Assembly (NCBI GenBank): GCA_028456385.1
Contig: JALNQF010000380.1
Span: 1-37,598, forward strand
Source: Ophiosphaerella korrae
Lineage: Eukaryota; Ascomycota; Dothideomycetes; Pleosporales; Phaeosphaeriaceae
Direction: 5' to 3'
Length of the DNA: 37,598 nt
The position numbers were made by a program, and so were the translations under genes. Below, one piece after another: positions 21,089-31,328 of this stretch; within the stretch, counting starts at the first letter, position 1, and each line of letters opens with the position of its first letter. The notes beneath the pieces are model-generated. The model did no database searches, was not told the DNA's origin, and saw only the letters and a list, made by a program, of their open reading frames with translations.

Positions 21089-21364
21089 ATGCAGCGCATC
21101 CTCACCACCACAGAGCGCATCAACGCATGGCTGCACGACTCTGCAAATGCAGAAAGCGACGCCTTGTCGCCTTGTCGCCTTGTCGCCCCCGCGCCCGTCC
21201 AAGCGCCGCCGACACGCCCACAGAGCCCCTCCAAACGGCCCCGCGGCGAATGCGATGAGCCCGTCACGCCCACGCAAAGCGCGTCAGTGGTGGGCAGCGT
21301 GGCGAGCCTTGCTGAGAAGACGACGCTCAGCATGCGCAGCAACGCCGAGCGCTCATCTAGCTAG
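21089..21364 (+). CDS. Truncated fungal repeat-family protein, 91 aa
   Basis: Begins MQRILTTTERINAWLHDSAN and continues through a Pro-rich linker to SASVVGSVASLAEKTTLSMR, ending in ERSSS-stop at 21364. From memory, similar openings occur in long multicopy proteins of Pleosporales, which continue well beyond this point, so this may be an N-terminal fragment. I cannot name a domain. A CTTGTCGC octamer in three tandem copies lies inside the frame (about 21166-21190), coding for a low-complexity stretch. Function unknown. Confidence 0.4.
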   Translation: MQRILTTTERINAWLHDSANAESDALSPCRLVAPAPVQAPPTRPQSPSKRPRGECDEPVTPTQSASVVGSVASLAEKTTLSMRSNAERSSS

Positions 21365-21573
21365 TTACATGTAAATCGCGAGGAAAACTCATGCGGGGAA
21401 GCCTGACGATCGATGCTTGCGACGACGTGTATAGATGTTATTACCGTTACTTAAAATCATTCCTCAAGTCTTCGTTCATGCAACAACCACTTATCCTCTA
21501 ACTTTTATCTCTGTCTTCGTTACCAATGTATTACGTCGAAACAAAGCAATGTGTAGGCGCAGCGCATAACGAA

Positions 21574-23622
21574 CTAGGCGTACTTGGCAGCCACAGATCC
21601 GTACTTCACATTGTTGACCGACATGGAGAACTCGAGAGCAGACTGAACTGCCATCTCAACGTCGAATCTCAGAGTGTAGTACCTGCAACCAGAGGGGCTC
21701 AGACATGCCTGGTAGAGGTGCTGGGGAACACTGCTCAAGTCCACGTTGAGGGTAGCGATCATGTACACACCCTAAATTGTGTCAGTTATGGGTTGTCACG
21801 CGCAGTAGGGGTGGCTCATACCTTGTCTTTACGGCGAGAAGGAGGTGTATCTGCATCCGAGGCCAGAAGATCTAGGCTAACCCGCTTTTCGTCACGCTCC
21901 CAGAATCTCTGCACGAAGTGCACCTTGGAATGTGCGTCCTTCGATGTCGATAGGTTCTGGCCCTTGGACACTAGCCATGACATCTGGTTACGAGCTGACT
22001 TGATGCCGGTGAAAGGGCAATAGCAAGAGTCGATTTCGTAGTCCACACCGGGGACGAAATTGCGGTAGTAGCCAGTGCCGTAGCTTCTACGAGCCTTGCG
22101 ATTCTTAATAGGCGTACAACCATCTCCCTCGAGACCCTTGGCTACTGCGCCTCGAACAATGGCGGACCAGCTAAGAAATGAATTGGCAACTATCGCAGAG
22201 AACTTGGTCATGTTCACTTACGCATTAGGAGGCCGGATTGCCCGCAGACCGTTGGCTTCTGCAAACCTCTTGATCTTGTCGTACATGTATGGAGATTCAG
22301 CGAATCCACCAACCATGAAGATATACTATACAAGTCAGCGAACTGTTCACAAATAATTCTTGCAGCAGCTAGCCACCGAAGACGATGCATGAAAATATAC
22401 CTTAATCTCGACCTTGCCACTGAGACGAGCTTGTCGCATCTGTTCTTGAAGGAGCTCATACGTGCGACGTAGAGGCATCTCGAAGGTTTCTTTCATGTCC
22501 TCTCTGTTTCAGTCAGTGTACGCGGTGAGATCATAGCCAGACAACGAACTTACGGAGTGAACTCGATCTCTCCATCACAGATACCTCGAACCTCGTCATC
22601 CATGATCGAACTCAGAGGAGGAGGTAGACGGATGAAGTTCGTCTCGCCACCCGAGAAGCCGCTCTTAGCCTCAAGGACGAAGTCTTGGACCACTCTGCCT
22701 AGCTTCGATGAAAGTGATGTGCGAGGAAGGTTTTCGCTCCGGTCTCCAGCGATCTTGACAAAGTCAGCCGTACCAAGGCGGCGCTCCAACCAACGTAGGA
22801 ATCCGCGATCGACGAAGCTACCACCGCATTGATCTCCACTGCCGATGGTCGCCTCTTCCAAGATGGTCGGCTCAAGCTCTGCAATACGGTATGAGATCAG
22901 ATCCACGGTACCACCGCCCATGTCACAGACAATGAAGCCGTCGCCAACAGCGAATTGCTCATCTGAAACACTGCCTCGAAGGGATTGGATGGTGTGGATA
23001 GCGGCGGCCTCAGGCTCCGTAGTAGTAACAACCCTCTTCAGATTCGGAAAGCCCCATGTGTTGAAACCAGCTTTACAGATGGCTTGCAATGTGCGGTCTT
23101 TAGCTGCATCAGACCAGACTGCAGGGACGGTAACTACAAGAGTGATTGGCAAAGTCTCCCACAGCTGGCTTCCGTAGCGCTCATCGAGGTTCTTGACAAG
23201 GTGGTCCATGACCTGCGTAAGGAAGTCTGTAACAATGTCCACAGCTTGCTTAGAGGGGCCTTTGGCGCTCAGTGATAGCTCGTTGAGGATCTTAGCAGCC
23301 TCTCCGATTTGCCGACTGTCAAGCTCGAGTTTCGTCCACATGTGGCGCTGCATGTTTGGAGCGATGAGAGACCCCCATTGTGCACCGTCGGGCGTGTACG
23401 CGATCTCGCTTGGAACCTTCTCCTTAGTGCCAATCTTGGTGTGGCGGGAGGGCCAGTCCTTGATGACGGCGATGTTCTTCTCCAGCACGCCGGTGTCTGA
23501 AGTCTCACAGAAAGCAACACCTGTGCTGTCAGTAAATAGGCACGTATCGACTTAGACGGGTAGCCCTTACCTGTGTAGGTGGTGCCATAGTCGAGGGCCA
23601 CTACGAGCCTGTTTGCTAGCAT
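21574..23622 (-). CDS. Hsp70-like ATPase (fungal actin-fold, non-canonical Hsp70), six exons
   Basis: Exons: 23571-23622, 22554-23520, 22401-22503, 22222-22325, 21822-22170, 21574-21771. All five introns (50, 50, 75, 51, 50 nt) have GT-AG ends and the reading frame holds throughout, giving 590 aa. Phosphate-1 loop VVALDYGTTYTG spans the first splice. Then come VVTVPAVWSDAAKDRT, the phosphate-2 loop FIVCDMGGGTVDL, GSGDQCGGSFVDRGF, and the adenosine motif YIFMVGGFAESPYMYDKI. The C-terminal 200 residues lack a canonical Hsp70 substrate-binding domain and lid. Known of the family: expanded, poorly characterised Hsp70-like proteins of filamentous fungi, presumed cytosolic. The start is the Met at 23622 directly before LANRLVVALD. 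It is divergent from the coiled-coil gene at 24028, sharing a 405-bp promoter. Apparently intact. Confidence 0.92.
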
Positions 23623-24027
23623 GGTAGGCAAATGCGGACAGCAATTGGAAAAGTAAAGGTCAATATGTGAAGATTAGAAGGTGTAGTGAGTCTGTGGAGG
23701 TGGCAGGGTGGTAATATTGTTGTGGGTGTGGGGGATTTTAGCACAGCTCGCGTGCAAGCGCTAGGTAGAGGCGAACCAACATAAAATTTTGCTCTTGACG
23801 CACAAAACTTTGCTCTTGACGCACCCTCAATACTCTCCCTCATTTCACGTTGTGTGAAATTTTTCAAGCTCACTAAACCTGGCCACATCTCCCTACAAAC
23901 TCAACCTCAAGATCTCAATCTATCTCAGAACACTGAGCTCTAGAAGGTAGACATGCTTACTTCCGTAAGTTCTCACAAATGAATCAGAAAATACCTGCTA
24001 ACTACTGTATCCTAGGGTTTTGGACTC
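23623..24027. promoter_or_regulatory. Bidirectional promoter with tandem 21-bp repeat and dyad
   Basis: The intergenic space between two divergent genes. Two adjacent 21-bp copies (23783-23803 and 23804-23824), each ending TTGCTCTTGACGCAC, differ at one base. Downstream at 23843-23859 lies the dyad TTTCAC-GTTGT-GTGAAA. These are candidate transcription factor sites. I could not match them to a known fungal motif; no clear TATA box. Confidence 0.5.
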
Positions 24028-25488
24028 ATGGCAAGCTCCAAAAAAGCTCCTGCTCCTGCTGAGCGCCGCGTGCGTTTCAAGGGCCCCAGCGTCGACGCCG
24101 CTGTAGCACACGGTCAGCAAAGCGCTCAGTCTGCCGGGGGCAGAGTTTCCTGCGATACTGATGCCACCGACACCTCATTCCTTACTCGCATCCTTGTGCA
24201 ACATAGCAAAAAGCTCAAAGAACAGCAGACGCGATACGATAGCCTGCAGACAAAATTTAGCGAACTTCGCAAGAAGAACGAGTGGCTTCGAGAGCAGTGC
24301 GATGGACTCAAGAATGAGCGTTCCACGATCCAAGACAAGTGCAACAGAGCTCAAGAGAAGCTTACAGGCCTCGAAGACCTGTATCGCAAGGTCGCCAAAC
24401 ATCGTAAAGACCTCGAGGACAGCTTCGACTATGTTAATGTTCGTTTCGTGTACCTCATCGAAAATATCATTCTACCCTATGCGAAAGCAAAGGAACTGAA
24501 ATGGAACGACCAGACCAAGGAAACCGTTGGTATCGTTGTGGATCCTCTGGTCATCGATGCCCTGGAAGCCAGCAACTTACGAGAACAAGTCCAGGGGCTG
24601 CAAAAGGATATGCTCACTGGGATCGAAAAAGTCGAAGCGATTTCTGATGAGCAATTGGCCCAGGGCTTCTACAACCTTGTCGGACTGATCAAGACCTTGA
24701 GCCGCACGGTCCGCCTCACCGAACAAGTCGACATTATCAAGATTCTCCAGATTCCCCAGATACCCACCTTGCTTCACCGAGCCAATGCCAAACACTGGGA
24801 AGATCGCGCGGGTAAGAAATATACGATAGAGGCATGGGTTTGGTCGGTACTCGTGTGCTTCGTCTTCGACACGCCGTTCAGCATCTTGGGCGACGAAGCC
24901 CAACTCCTGAAAGATATATGGGTGGACATTTTTGAGGCCAACCATGTTCACCAGTGGCCAGTTCCGTCAACTCTGTGCGAAACCTGGCGCTGTACGACTA
25001 TGGACCATATGCTTGGACTGGTGACTGCCCAGGGAGTCGTTACACAAGGCAAAGAGCACGAAAAAGCAATTATCCTCAAAGAGAGCGTCCTGGAAGCGTA
25101 TAACGAGGTCATCGAAATCATTACGACGGCGGTTGCTAAGATGTCGCCAGCGACAGATTTGAACCAAGTCTCTGTCCTCGTCGACAATGCATTTAATTTG
25201 GCCGCGCAAATGTCCACCCAGCGGTCCCGTCTCCAGGTCACCTACCCCAAGAATGGCGCCAAGTTCGAGAGGGATTCGATGATGGTGTTTGGGCCTGATC
25301 CTGCTGGCAACGACGTCGAGGACGGCATAGTCGCGTTCGTTGTCCACCCCGGATTAACCAAGTGGGGCGACACACACGGAAAGAAGCTCGAACATCGCTA
25401 CGACATTGTTCCTTCTCTTGTCCGGCTAGAGCCAATCGAGGAGACGAGGTTCGAGAAAGCCTGGAACAATATCAAGCAATTTATCTGA
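24028..25488 (+). CDS. Coiled-coil protein of unknown function, 486 aa
   Basis: Single uninterrupted exon. Residues 1-50 are disordered and basic or Ala-rich (SSKKAPAPAERRVRFKG). Residues about 52-132 form a heptad-rich coiled coil (KKLKEQQTRYDSLQTKFSEL then LRKKNEWLREQ, up to KDLEDSF). The rest is mainly helical, with a hydrophobic segment WVWSVLVCFVFDTPFSIL near 268-285 that may be a buried helix, not clearly a membrane span. No catalytic motif is visible. It resembles unnamed coiled-coil proteins of Dothideomycetes by composition only. Head-to-head arrangement with the Hsp70-like gene suggests co-expression and perhaps partnership, which is inference. Met at 24028 is preceded by stops in frame. 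Codon use is GC-balanced and the frame is clean. Confidence 0.8.
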   Translation: MASSKKAPAPAERRVRFKGPSVDAAVAHGQQSAQSAGGRVSCDTDATDTSFLTRILVQHSKKLKEQQTRYDSLQTKFSELRKKNEWLREQCDGLKNERSTIQDKCNRAQEKLTGLEDLYRKVAKHRKDLEDSFDYVNVRFVYLIENIILPYAKAKELKWNDQTKETVGIVVDPLVIDALEASNLREQVQGLQKDMLTGIEKVEAISDEQLAQGFYNLVGLIKTLSRTVRLTEQVDIIKILQIPQIPTLLHRANAKHWEDRAGKKYTIEAWVWSVLVCFVFDTPFSILGDEAQLLKDIWVDIFEANHVHQWPVPSTLCETWRCTTMDHMLGLVTAQGVVTQGKEHEKAIILKESVLEAYNEVIEIITTAVAKMSPATDLNQVSVLVDNAFNLAAQMSTQRSRLQVTYPKNGAKFERDSMMVFGPDPAGNDVEDGIVAFVVHPGLTKWGDTHGKKLEHRYDIVPSLVRLEPIEETRFEKAWNNIKQFI

Positions 25489-26892
25489 ACGCTATCATAG
25501 TAGGAAGCACGCTAGCGAATGATAGCAGAGCTCTAGCATCCAGTCATAGGCCTTCGATGCTGTCAGAGTTCACGGTCGAAGACGTATGGAGGATGAGAGG
25601 TTTCAGATGGGCATGGAAGGGAATGTCTGTAGCGTAATCGGGGCTTTTGTGTGAGGTCACACTTAGTTCCTTTTAATCTATAGCATTAAGCGAACAGATA
25701 ATTAGTAAATTTGCCTTTAATTCTAATCTTCAATTTTGTAATGCGTTCTGTGATACTGCGTGTAGATAATAACCCCTTCGTGATGGACAGGAGGCGGTGC
25801 GGAGATAAATGTTCACGTCAGAGGCGCAACCAACTAACGCTAGTCCCATTCCGAGGCTAGCGCTAATTGCACGCGTCACATGTACCTACAGTTATTGTGT
25901 CAAATCCGTGTTGTGCTAAAGATTGACTGACCGGCCTTAATCCAGGCACCTTTCAATCCGGGCTATTCTATTTTAACAAGAACGTTAACGTCGCTTTCTC
26001 TAGGGCCCTAAATAATCGTACAATCAACTTGGTGCAGCGGTGTTTTTGTCCGATTTCAGAGTGCTTTGAACTTGAGAGTGGAACCGGGTGGAGATTGATT
26101 GAATAAAGTAGTGACTGATTTGATTGATTAGAGATTGTGGAAGAGGCAAATAGCTATTTGCGTCTGGCTTGGGATAGGAGTATAGCGAGAGCTCTAACCA
26201 ATCTTGACAGATGCACACAATTCATGAAATATTCGTGCTCACGGTTTGGCCAGACCCATGCAAAGACCGCTCAACCTTTCGGCATATGTTTAGGAACTAT
26301 AAAAATGCAAGGTTTGGGTGTCATCTTTGTTACGGTATGGGCAATTACCATGGAACGATGCTGCAACCTTCCAGGTCAGGCCTTTGTCAATAGAAAACCC
26401 CACTTAACAACTTCCACCGTAGTGAGTTGATGTGTTTACGCCGGAAGTATATACATGGTCAGAAAGCTGGAAGTAGCCAGCTTGCCCTGGCTCCCATGCT
26501 ACCTGAGGTTTGCCTTCTTCAGTATCTAGGAGATCGAGATGACCCCGGCAATCGCCCGAAGAGGGTAACGTGGGTGGGTGCGCCTTCCGCATCGCAGCAC
26601 CCTATGGGGAATTTCATTTTTTTTCCATCCACAAGCGTCGTTAATGGGTTGGCTTCTCGAGCGCCACCTAGAGAGGGGGGGGGGGGAGGGGGATACTACA
26701 ATGGCATGTGGGCGTCAGCAGGAATAGCGAACACAAGATAGAGTATAATCCACGATTGCATCGTGCTCCAGATTCTGTTTTTAAACGTAACTAGGAATGG
26801 CGAAGCACTGAGATGCAGGCAGTTGAGGGCACACTATAGAAACGATTGCGCATTCTTCTCACTATTTGAAGTATGGGAAGGGTTCTATTGAC
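25489..26892. other. Non-coding interval with a long G tract
   Basis: No supported gene. At 26675-26694 lies a run of 12 G followed by A and five more G, able to form a G-quadruplex. Frames at 26137-26430 and 26427-26741 look like chance (Gly run, no domain). Confidence 0.45.
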
Positions 26893-27621
26893 TCAGAGTG
26901 ACTTTGGTTGGTCAAATTCCCCCCGCTTAGACTCGGAGCTTTCGCTGAAATACTCGCCGTCTTCTATGCCCAATCTACGTTTTCCATGAGCTTCTACTGA
27001 TCTGATAGGTTCTACTCCATCCCCAACGCTCCTCGCTTGTCTACGCTCAAGGATACCAGTAATCAGAATCTGTAACTCAGACTCAAAAACAACCTCCTCT
27101 AATTGATTTCGTCGAACATATTGCAACGTAAAAGCACAGACGCCTACAAGAATTGTATTTTCGGAGGGTATGTCTTGGTAGCCTGCACTGAAGTCGCGAC
27201 CATTGATAGTACATAAGTTTTGTTGCTGGCTGAATGTAATGAGCGAAAAGTTGGGACTTCGCGTAGCCCAACCGAAGCATGCATGGGACCCAGCAATATC
27301 ATCATCGTCTGTTGCTAGTAACAGATCGACTTCATAGTTGTTGGATGCTTTGCAACCTCTCCCAATACGCCAACCTACAGATGAGCGTTCTGGAAGACCA
27401 CCTAGTGCCAATTCAAAACAGGGAGCGTGGATATCATCGCGATATTCGGTTTCAGTGATAAAACTAGCGTGATAGATAGAGCCCACTTTGCAGGCATTTG
27501 CGATAGCTACTCGAGCTAGCCGAATCGAGGGGATCAAGTGCGCAAATGATAAACAACTGCGCTCAACTGGAGAGGATGCACAAGAAGATGAATGCGATTT
27601 AACACTATCACTGTTAGGCAT
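26893..27621 (-). CDS. FHA-like domain protein, 242 aa
   Basis: Single exon. After a Ser-rich N-terminus, a forkhead-associated-like domain spans about 67-170: SVGWRIGRGCK (GR at 87-88), GSHACFGWAT (Ser112, His114) and CTINGRDFS (Asn140-Gly141). These are the GR, SxxH-like and NG positions of FHA folds, followed by FTLQYV. FHA domains bind phosphothreonine. The segment after it (NQLEEVVFESELQILI) resembles the link to a kinase domain in fungal FHA-kinases, but here the protein ends in a charged tail without a kinase. It may therefore be a truncated or stand-alone version. The kinase pseudogene at 28175-29445 lies upstream on the same strand. Assignment is from motifs only. Confidence 0.65.
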   Translation of the reverse strand: MPNSDSVKSHSSSCASSPVERSCLSFAHLIPSIRLARVAIANACKVGSIYHASFITETEYRDDIHAPCFELALGGLPERSSVGWRIGRGCKASNNYEVDLLLATDDDDIAGSHACFGWATRSPNFSLITFSQQQNLCTINGRDFSAGYQDIPSENTILVGVCAFTLQYVRRNQLEEVVFESELQILITGILERRQARSVGDGVEPIRSVEAHGKRRLGIEDGEYFSESSESKRGEFDQPKSL

Positions 27622-28174
27622 ATTGAGTTTGGTGCTGCCACAATGGCCTTGAGCGAAAGTAGGTTTGTGGTGTTATTTATATCCTGTAATTGACCTGCGC
27701 GCACAACGCATCAACGTTGACTAGGATACATTTCTTAATAATGCGAGCAACCTCTGTTTCTTGACGATGTGAACACGTGAAACTGTGGATAATCAAGGCT
27801 AGCGAAGATGTCCTCTCAATACATACAAGTTTCGACTTGAGAAACGCCTTTGCCTTGTCGATCTAGCTGGAATGTATTACATTAACACCCTCCAAAACGC
27901 AGGACTCTCCAGAGCATAATGACTTGACAGGCAGGTATTAGAAAACAGTGATGAATGACTAAATTAATCTCGTGATGTGTTTATATTTGACTCGTGTCCA
28001 TTCTTGTGGACATTACACAAAATCTCTTCAGGAGCCATGCAACGAAGCCAAGAAGGCGAAAAAGGTGTGTGACAGCGGCTCGGAAGAGTCGAAAACCACT
28101 GGCGGCGTATGCTATCTCTCCGGATGCAAACAGGCGATCGCACGGATGGTGGCTTTGATCCTGACGATGTTGAT
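27622..28174. other. Intergenic, no gene supported
   Basis: The short frame 27972-28187 (+) has Cys residues but no recognised domain. Nothing else is seen. Confidence 0.4.
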
Positions 28175-29445
28175 TTATGAGGCTTGATTGCTTGGGAGTA
28201 AGGAGACAATGTGGTGAAGAGATGGACGAAACGAGGGTTTATCCGCCATAGCGGCTCGCGCAGTCCTCCAGAGTTGCTCTTTTTCAATCTCATTCGATGT
28301 AGCGTCCCCCATCTCCAAGATCATCTTGCCAAGTGCCCATATGTCATTCCATGTCCGTGCTTCTAAGCCTTCGGCAAGTGGGTCTGGTATATCAAGCATC
28401 TCCGGTGCTAGATAGTTCCTTGTGACGCCTCCGATTCCGCTAACATCGCTCAACACTGCGTGGTTCTCTGCACTAATCAAGATATTTGATGGCTTGAGAT
28501 CCAAGTGTGCCATCTGCTGCTCATGAACGCGGGACAGTGCCCTCGACGATCTGCAGTGCCTATCTTCGCCATGTACCAGTTATTTGTGGAGTCTCTCGTG
28601 AGCTCTGTAGCGCATCTGCCAATGTGCCATTTGGATGGTATTCGAGAAGGACGCCGCGTAGAACCGTCGAGGGAGCTGCGTTCGTGTTTTGGTCGGACTG
28701 GTGTGTTTTATTAGACCCCGCGGATTCATCGGAGTCGTATGCTTCGAAGGCCTCGTAGACTGCGGTCTCTATGTAAGTATAATATGGATTGCAAGAGACA
28801 ACCGCCGCCACTAGCTGTACAATGCCCCTTGTGCCATGGAACAGCTAAAGGTTCCGCAGCTCTTGGCTGAGAACCTCGCTATCTCTAGGTTTGTAGAGAG
28901 GCCTGTCTACTTGCTTATAGACATACGGCTGCCTGCCACTACCAACGTACACCTCATGTACACCGGCGCTGAGCTGGCGGATTGCAGTGATTGTAGAAAG
29001 CTCTGTGGTTGTATGTGCGTTGCAATCGATGACGGGAAATTGCACACGGAATGGGTCTTCACGCACACATAGTCGCAGTTCATTGAGCACGAAGAAGTAC
29101 TCGCTGCCGACATAAGGTGTGGCTGTTAATGGGAGGACACTATCGGGCGAAGTGATATCATTCGAGGCAAAGACAAAGGTTATGTAGATCCGTGCGCCTT
29201 TGCTTTCTGTTTACGCTAACTGCTTTATCCGAATGGAGGGAGCCTTCGAAGGTGATTGTAACACGCCATCGCGACTTTGCGAAGCTTGCAACGAGAGGAA
29301 GCGAGCGTTTTCGGGGTTCGACTCCAGCCTTCCATTTAATTTCGCGATATTGGGCGAGATCGAAGTCAAAAGACCATAATTGTGGGCAATCTTTGGACAC
29401 CATAGGATTTAGGAGTTGCAATTGTTGTGATTGGCAAAAACGCAT
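28175..29445 (-). pseudogene. Atypical protein kinase pseudogene
   Basis: A kinase gene decays along the minus strand. The N-terminal part is DCPQLWSFDFDLAQYREIKW. After a frame change near 29205 come GARIYITFVFASND and YVGSEYFFVLNELRLCV. Then RNL-stop (28845-28847) LFHGTRGIVQLVAAVV and VLRGVLLEYHPNGTLADAL follow. A second stop (28560-28562) falls where a Trp is expected, before ALQIVEG. A second frame change near 28525 precedes the catalytic loop AHLDLKPSNILIS. Then come LSDVSGIGG, in place of a DFG block, and YLAPEMLD. The protein ends HHIVSLLPSNQAS. Two stops and two frameshifts make it non-functional as read. The catalytic Asp and Asn are still present. Fungal FHA-kinase-like families may be its relatives, which is inference. 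Confidence 0.8.
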
Positions 29446-29605
29446 GAAGCTCGAAGAGAGGGGAAGGGCCGGCGCTGGTGGAGTTGCAGGTCAAGCAGCA
29501 GCCAAAGCCCTCAGGCACAAAGCAAAGGACTGCCGCGCAGCCTCACCAGCCACAGCCCGGCAGTCACGGGATTAGCTCGAAGGATAAGGCAAGCCTGGTA
29601 TTCTA

Positions 29606-29826
29606 ACGTGTTCCACCAGTCCTCGGCCCACTCCACCAAAATCGGCGTTGTAAGCTTTCGAAAATTGGTGTTTGTAGATAACATCTACAGTTAGGGTAAC
29701 TCTACCTTTTCCTAAAGGCGATTAAGAGCATTAGTGTCGAGTTATGATTGATCGAAAAAAAGCTTGGCGGTGGTTTTGGTGAGGTGGACCGGGGACTGGG
29801 GTGGGCCGAGGAGTGGTGGAACACGT
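29606..29826. mobile_element. MITE, 221 bp, TA target duplication
   Basis: Flanked by TA (29604-29605 and 29827-29828). Terminal inverted repeats start ACGTGTTCCACC and match over 26 bp with one mismatch, then diverge. No coding sequence. The TA duplication points to mobilisation by a Tc1/mariner or Pogo transposase, perhaps from a partner absent here. Confidence 0.82.
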
Positions 29827-29942
29827 TAGACTAACGTGGTTTACAAGCGAGTCGGCCACTACACTGCGCACCTGTTTGAGCGTACAACTCAACAACGCAG
29901 TAGAGTAGCGTAGGTATATTGATATATCAAATTAAGCAGTAT

Positions 29943-30377
29943 CTACTGCACGCGAGCCTGACGACTCAGGCCCGATCTCTCTCCATCTTGACGCTGTTCA
30001 TTGACTTGACACCGCACAGCCTCTCTCTCAGCAAGTATATCCTCTCCTTGTCCCTTTGTTAAGACTCCTTGCTTCTGAATCCGCTTCTTTTTTCGTGGTT
30101 TACGCTTGACAAAGTTGCGCGCCCAGTGGATGCCGACAGGGCTGCCTCCACGCTGAGTGAGTAGCTTATCAGCCATCTCACGCACAGCAGCCAGAGTTGG
30201 GGCAAAACCACGAGAATCCAGGTTGAGGATATAATCAACCATCACCTCCTCTTCTAGCTGGGTAAGCTTCTTTGATTTGGGCTGGCAATCACGTCTGGCA
30301 GGGATACCAGCGCGTCGGTCATTTAGCGTTGATTTAGGAACATTATAATCTAAGTGCAGGTTTTCTCCTATGCACAT
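29943..30377 (-). pseudogene. Internally deleted Pogo/CENP-B-type transposase relic, 144 aa frame
   Basis: The N-terminal part has a psq-like HTH (LDYNVPKSTLNDRRAG) and a CENP-B-type HTH (VMVDYILNLDSRGFAPTLAA), then HWARNFVKRKP. It jumps directly to a C-terminal-style segment RIQKQGVLTKGQGEDILAERE and ends QRQDGERSGLSRQARVQ. The entire DDE catalytic core is missing while the frame stays open, so this is a clean internal deletion. The 5' start is not secure. The protein could only bind DNA, if expressed. Confidence 0.72.
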
Positions 30378-30750
30378 CTGTCTTTACAGACCTTTAAAAG
30401 TGCCTCTATAATAATATCCTTAGTCTGCTTTATAGAGTGGCTAGAGCACTAGCTATCTTTAACGTGGCAGTCAAGGATCTTCTTACTTTCTGCTAGGTTA
30501 AGGCCTCGTGCGATCGCTTTGCGGTGTAGAGTCGTCAGATGAGCGAGCGTGACGATCGCCAAGCCGCCAACCCCGCCGCAGCGGAAAGATGGCAGCCTCG
30601 GCCCTCACGAACAAAGGATCTCACATGCTAGGAGGATCTGGCCCGCCATAGATACATAGATAGAGCGCAGGGCTAGAGAACAATTACACAATCACACAGA
30701 ACACACACAGAGAACAATCAATCTTTTCAATCCTGAACTGAGTTGCCGCG
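30378..30750. other. Intergenic, no gene supported
   Basis: Upstream of the transposase relic. A purine-rich, ACACAC-containing stretch lies at 30660-30730. No gene or repeat end was identified. Confidence 0.35.
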
Positions 30751-31044
30751 TCAACAAAATTTGTGCACATCCAATTCAACCCCAAATTCGACACCCATCA
30801 ATTTGTGACCCGAAAATCTGACAAGAGTATTGAGTGTTCGGAGTTGGATACCGGTGATAGCTTCGATCTCAGCATTTAAGTAGCCTACAAGCTTCAAGGC
30901 CAAAGCCTGGGCTCTTGTAGCAGTGTCGTATGAAGGCATGAAGACAGTTTCTGACGTTGTAAGACTTGAATTCCATCTCATCTCTGTGGGCACTGGTAGG
31001 GCAGTAGCGTGCCGCTGGCAAGGCACTAACAGCGCCACGCGCAC
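30751..31044 (-). pseudogene. N-terminal fragment of a Tc1/mariner-like transposase
   Basis: MPSYDTATRAQALALKLVGY and NAEIEAITGIQLRTLNTLV form the helix-turn-helix opening found in fungal Tc1-type transposases. After about 40 residues the sequence leaves the family (ends DVHKFC). No DDE motif is seen in the vicinity, so it is a stub. Family call is from memory of the motif and moderate. Confidence 0.5.
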
Positions 31045-31328
31045 GGTCCAGGAAAAGACTTTTGCAAGGCACCTCCTCCGTGCCTATTGATTTTCTCGCC
31101 ACGCGGTGTTTCTCGCTACGCAGTGAGGGATGGTAGAACATCGCAATCTCCTTTGTTTAATTAGTTGCAGCCTCCCTCTAAGACGTTTAGGCACGTTATC
31201 GTTGACGTAGCGCCCGCGCACTGCCTACGCAATCATCTAATGCAGGTAATTACGCGCCGTTAGGGAATCTTAACCTCCCTCTCCTGCCAGCAACCTCTAC
31301 TAACCTCTAGCGCTAGATAGACGCCGCC

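Noticed and set aside
21164..21192. Short direct repeats CTTGTCGC considered as CRISPR-like or satellite array
   Set aside because: Only three adjacent units without spacers, inside a coding-like frame; a simple microsatellite.
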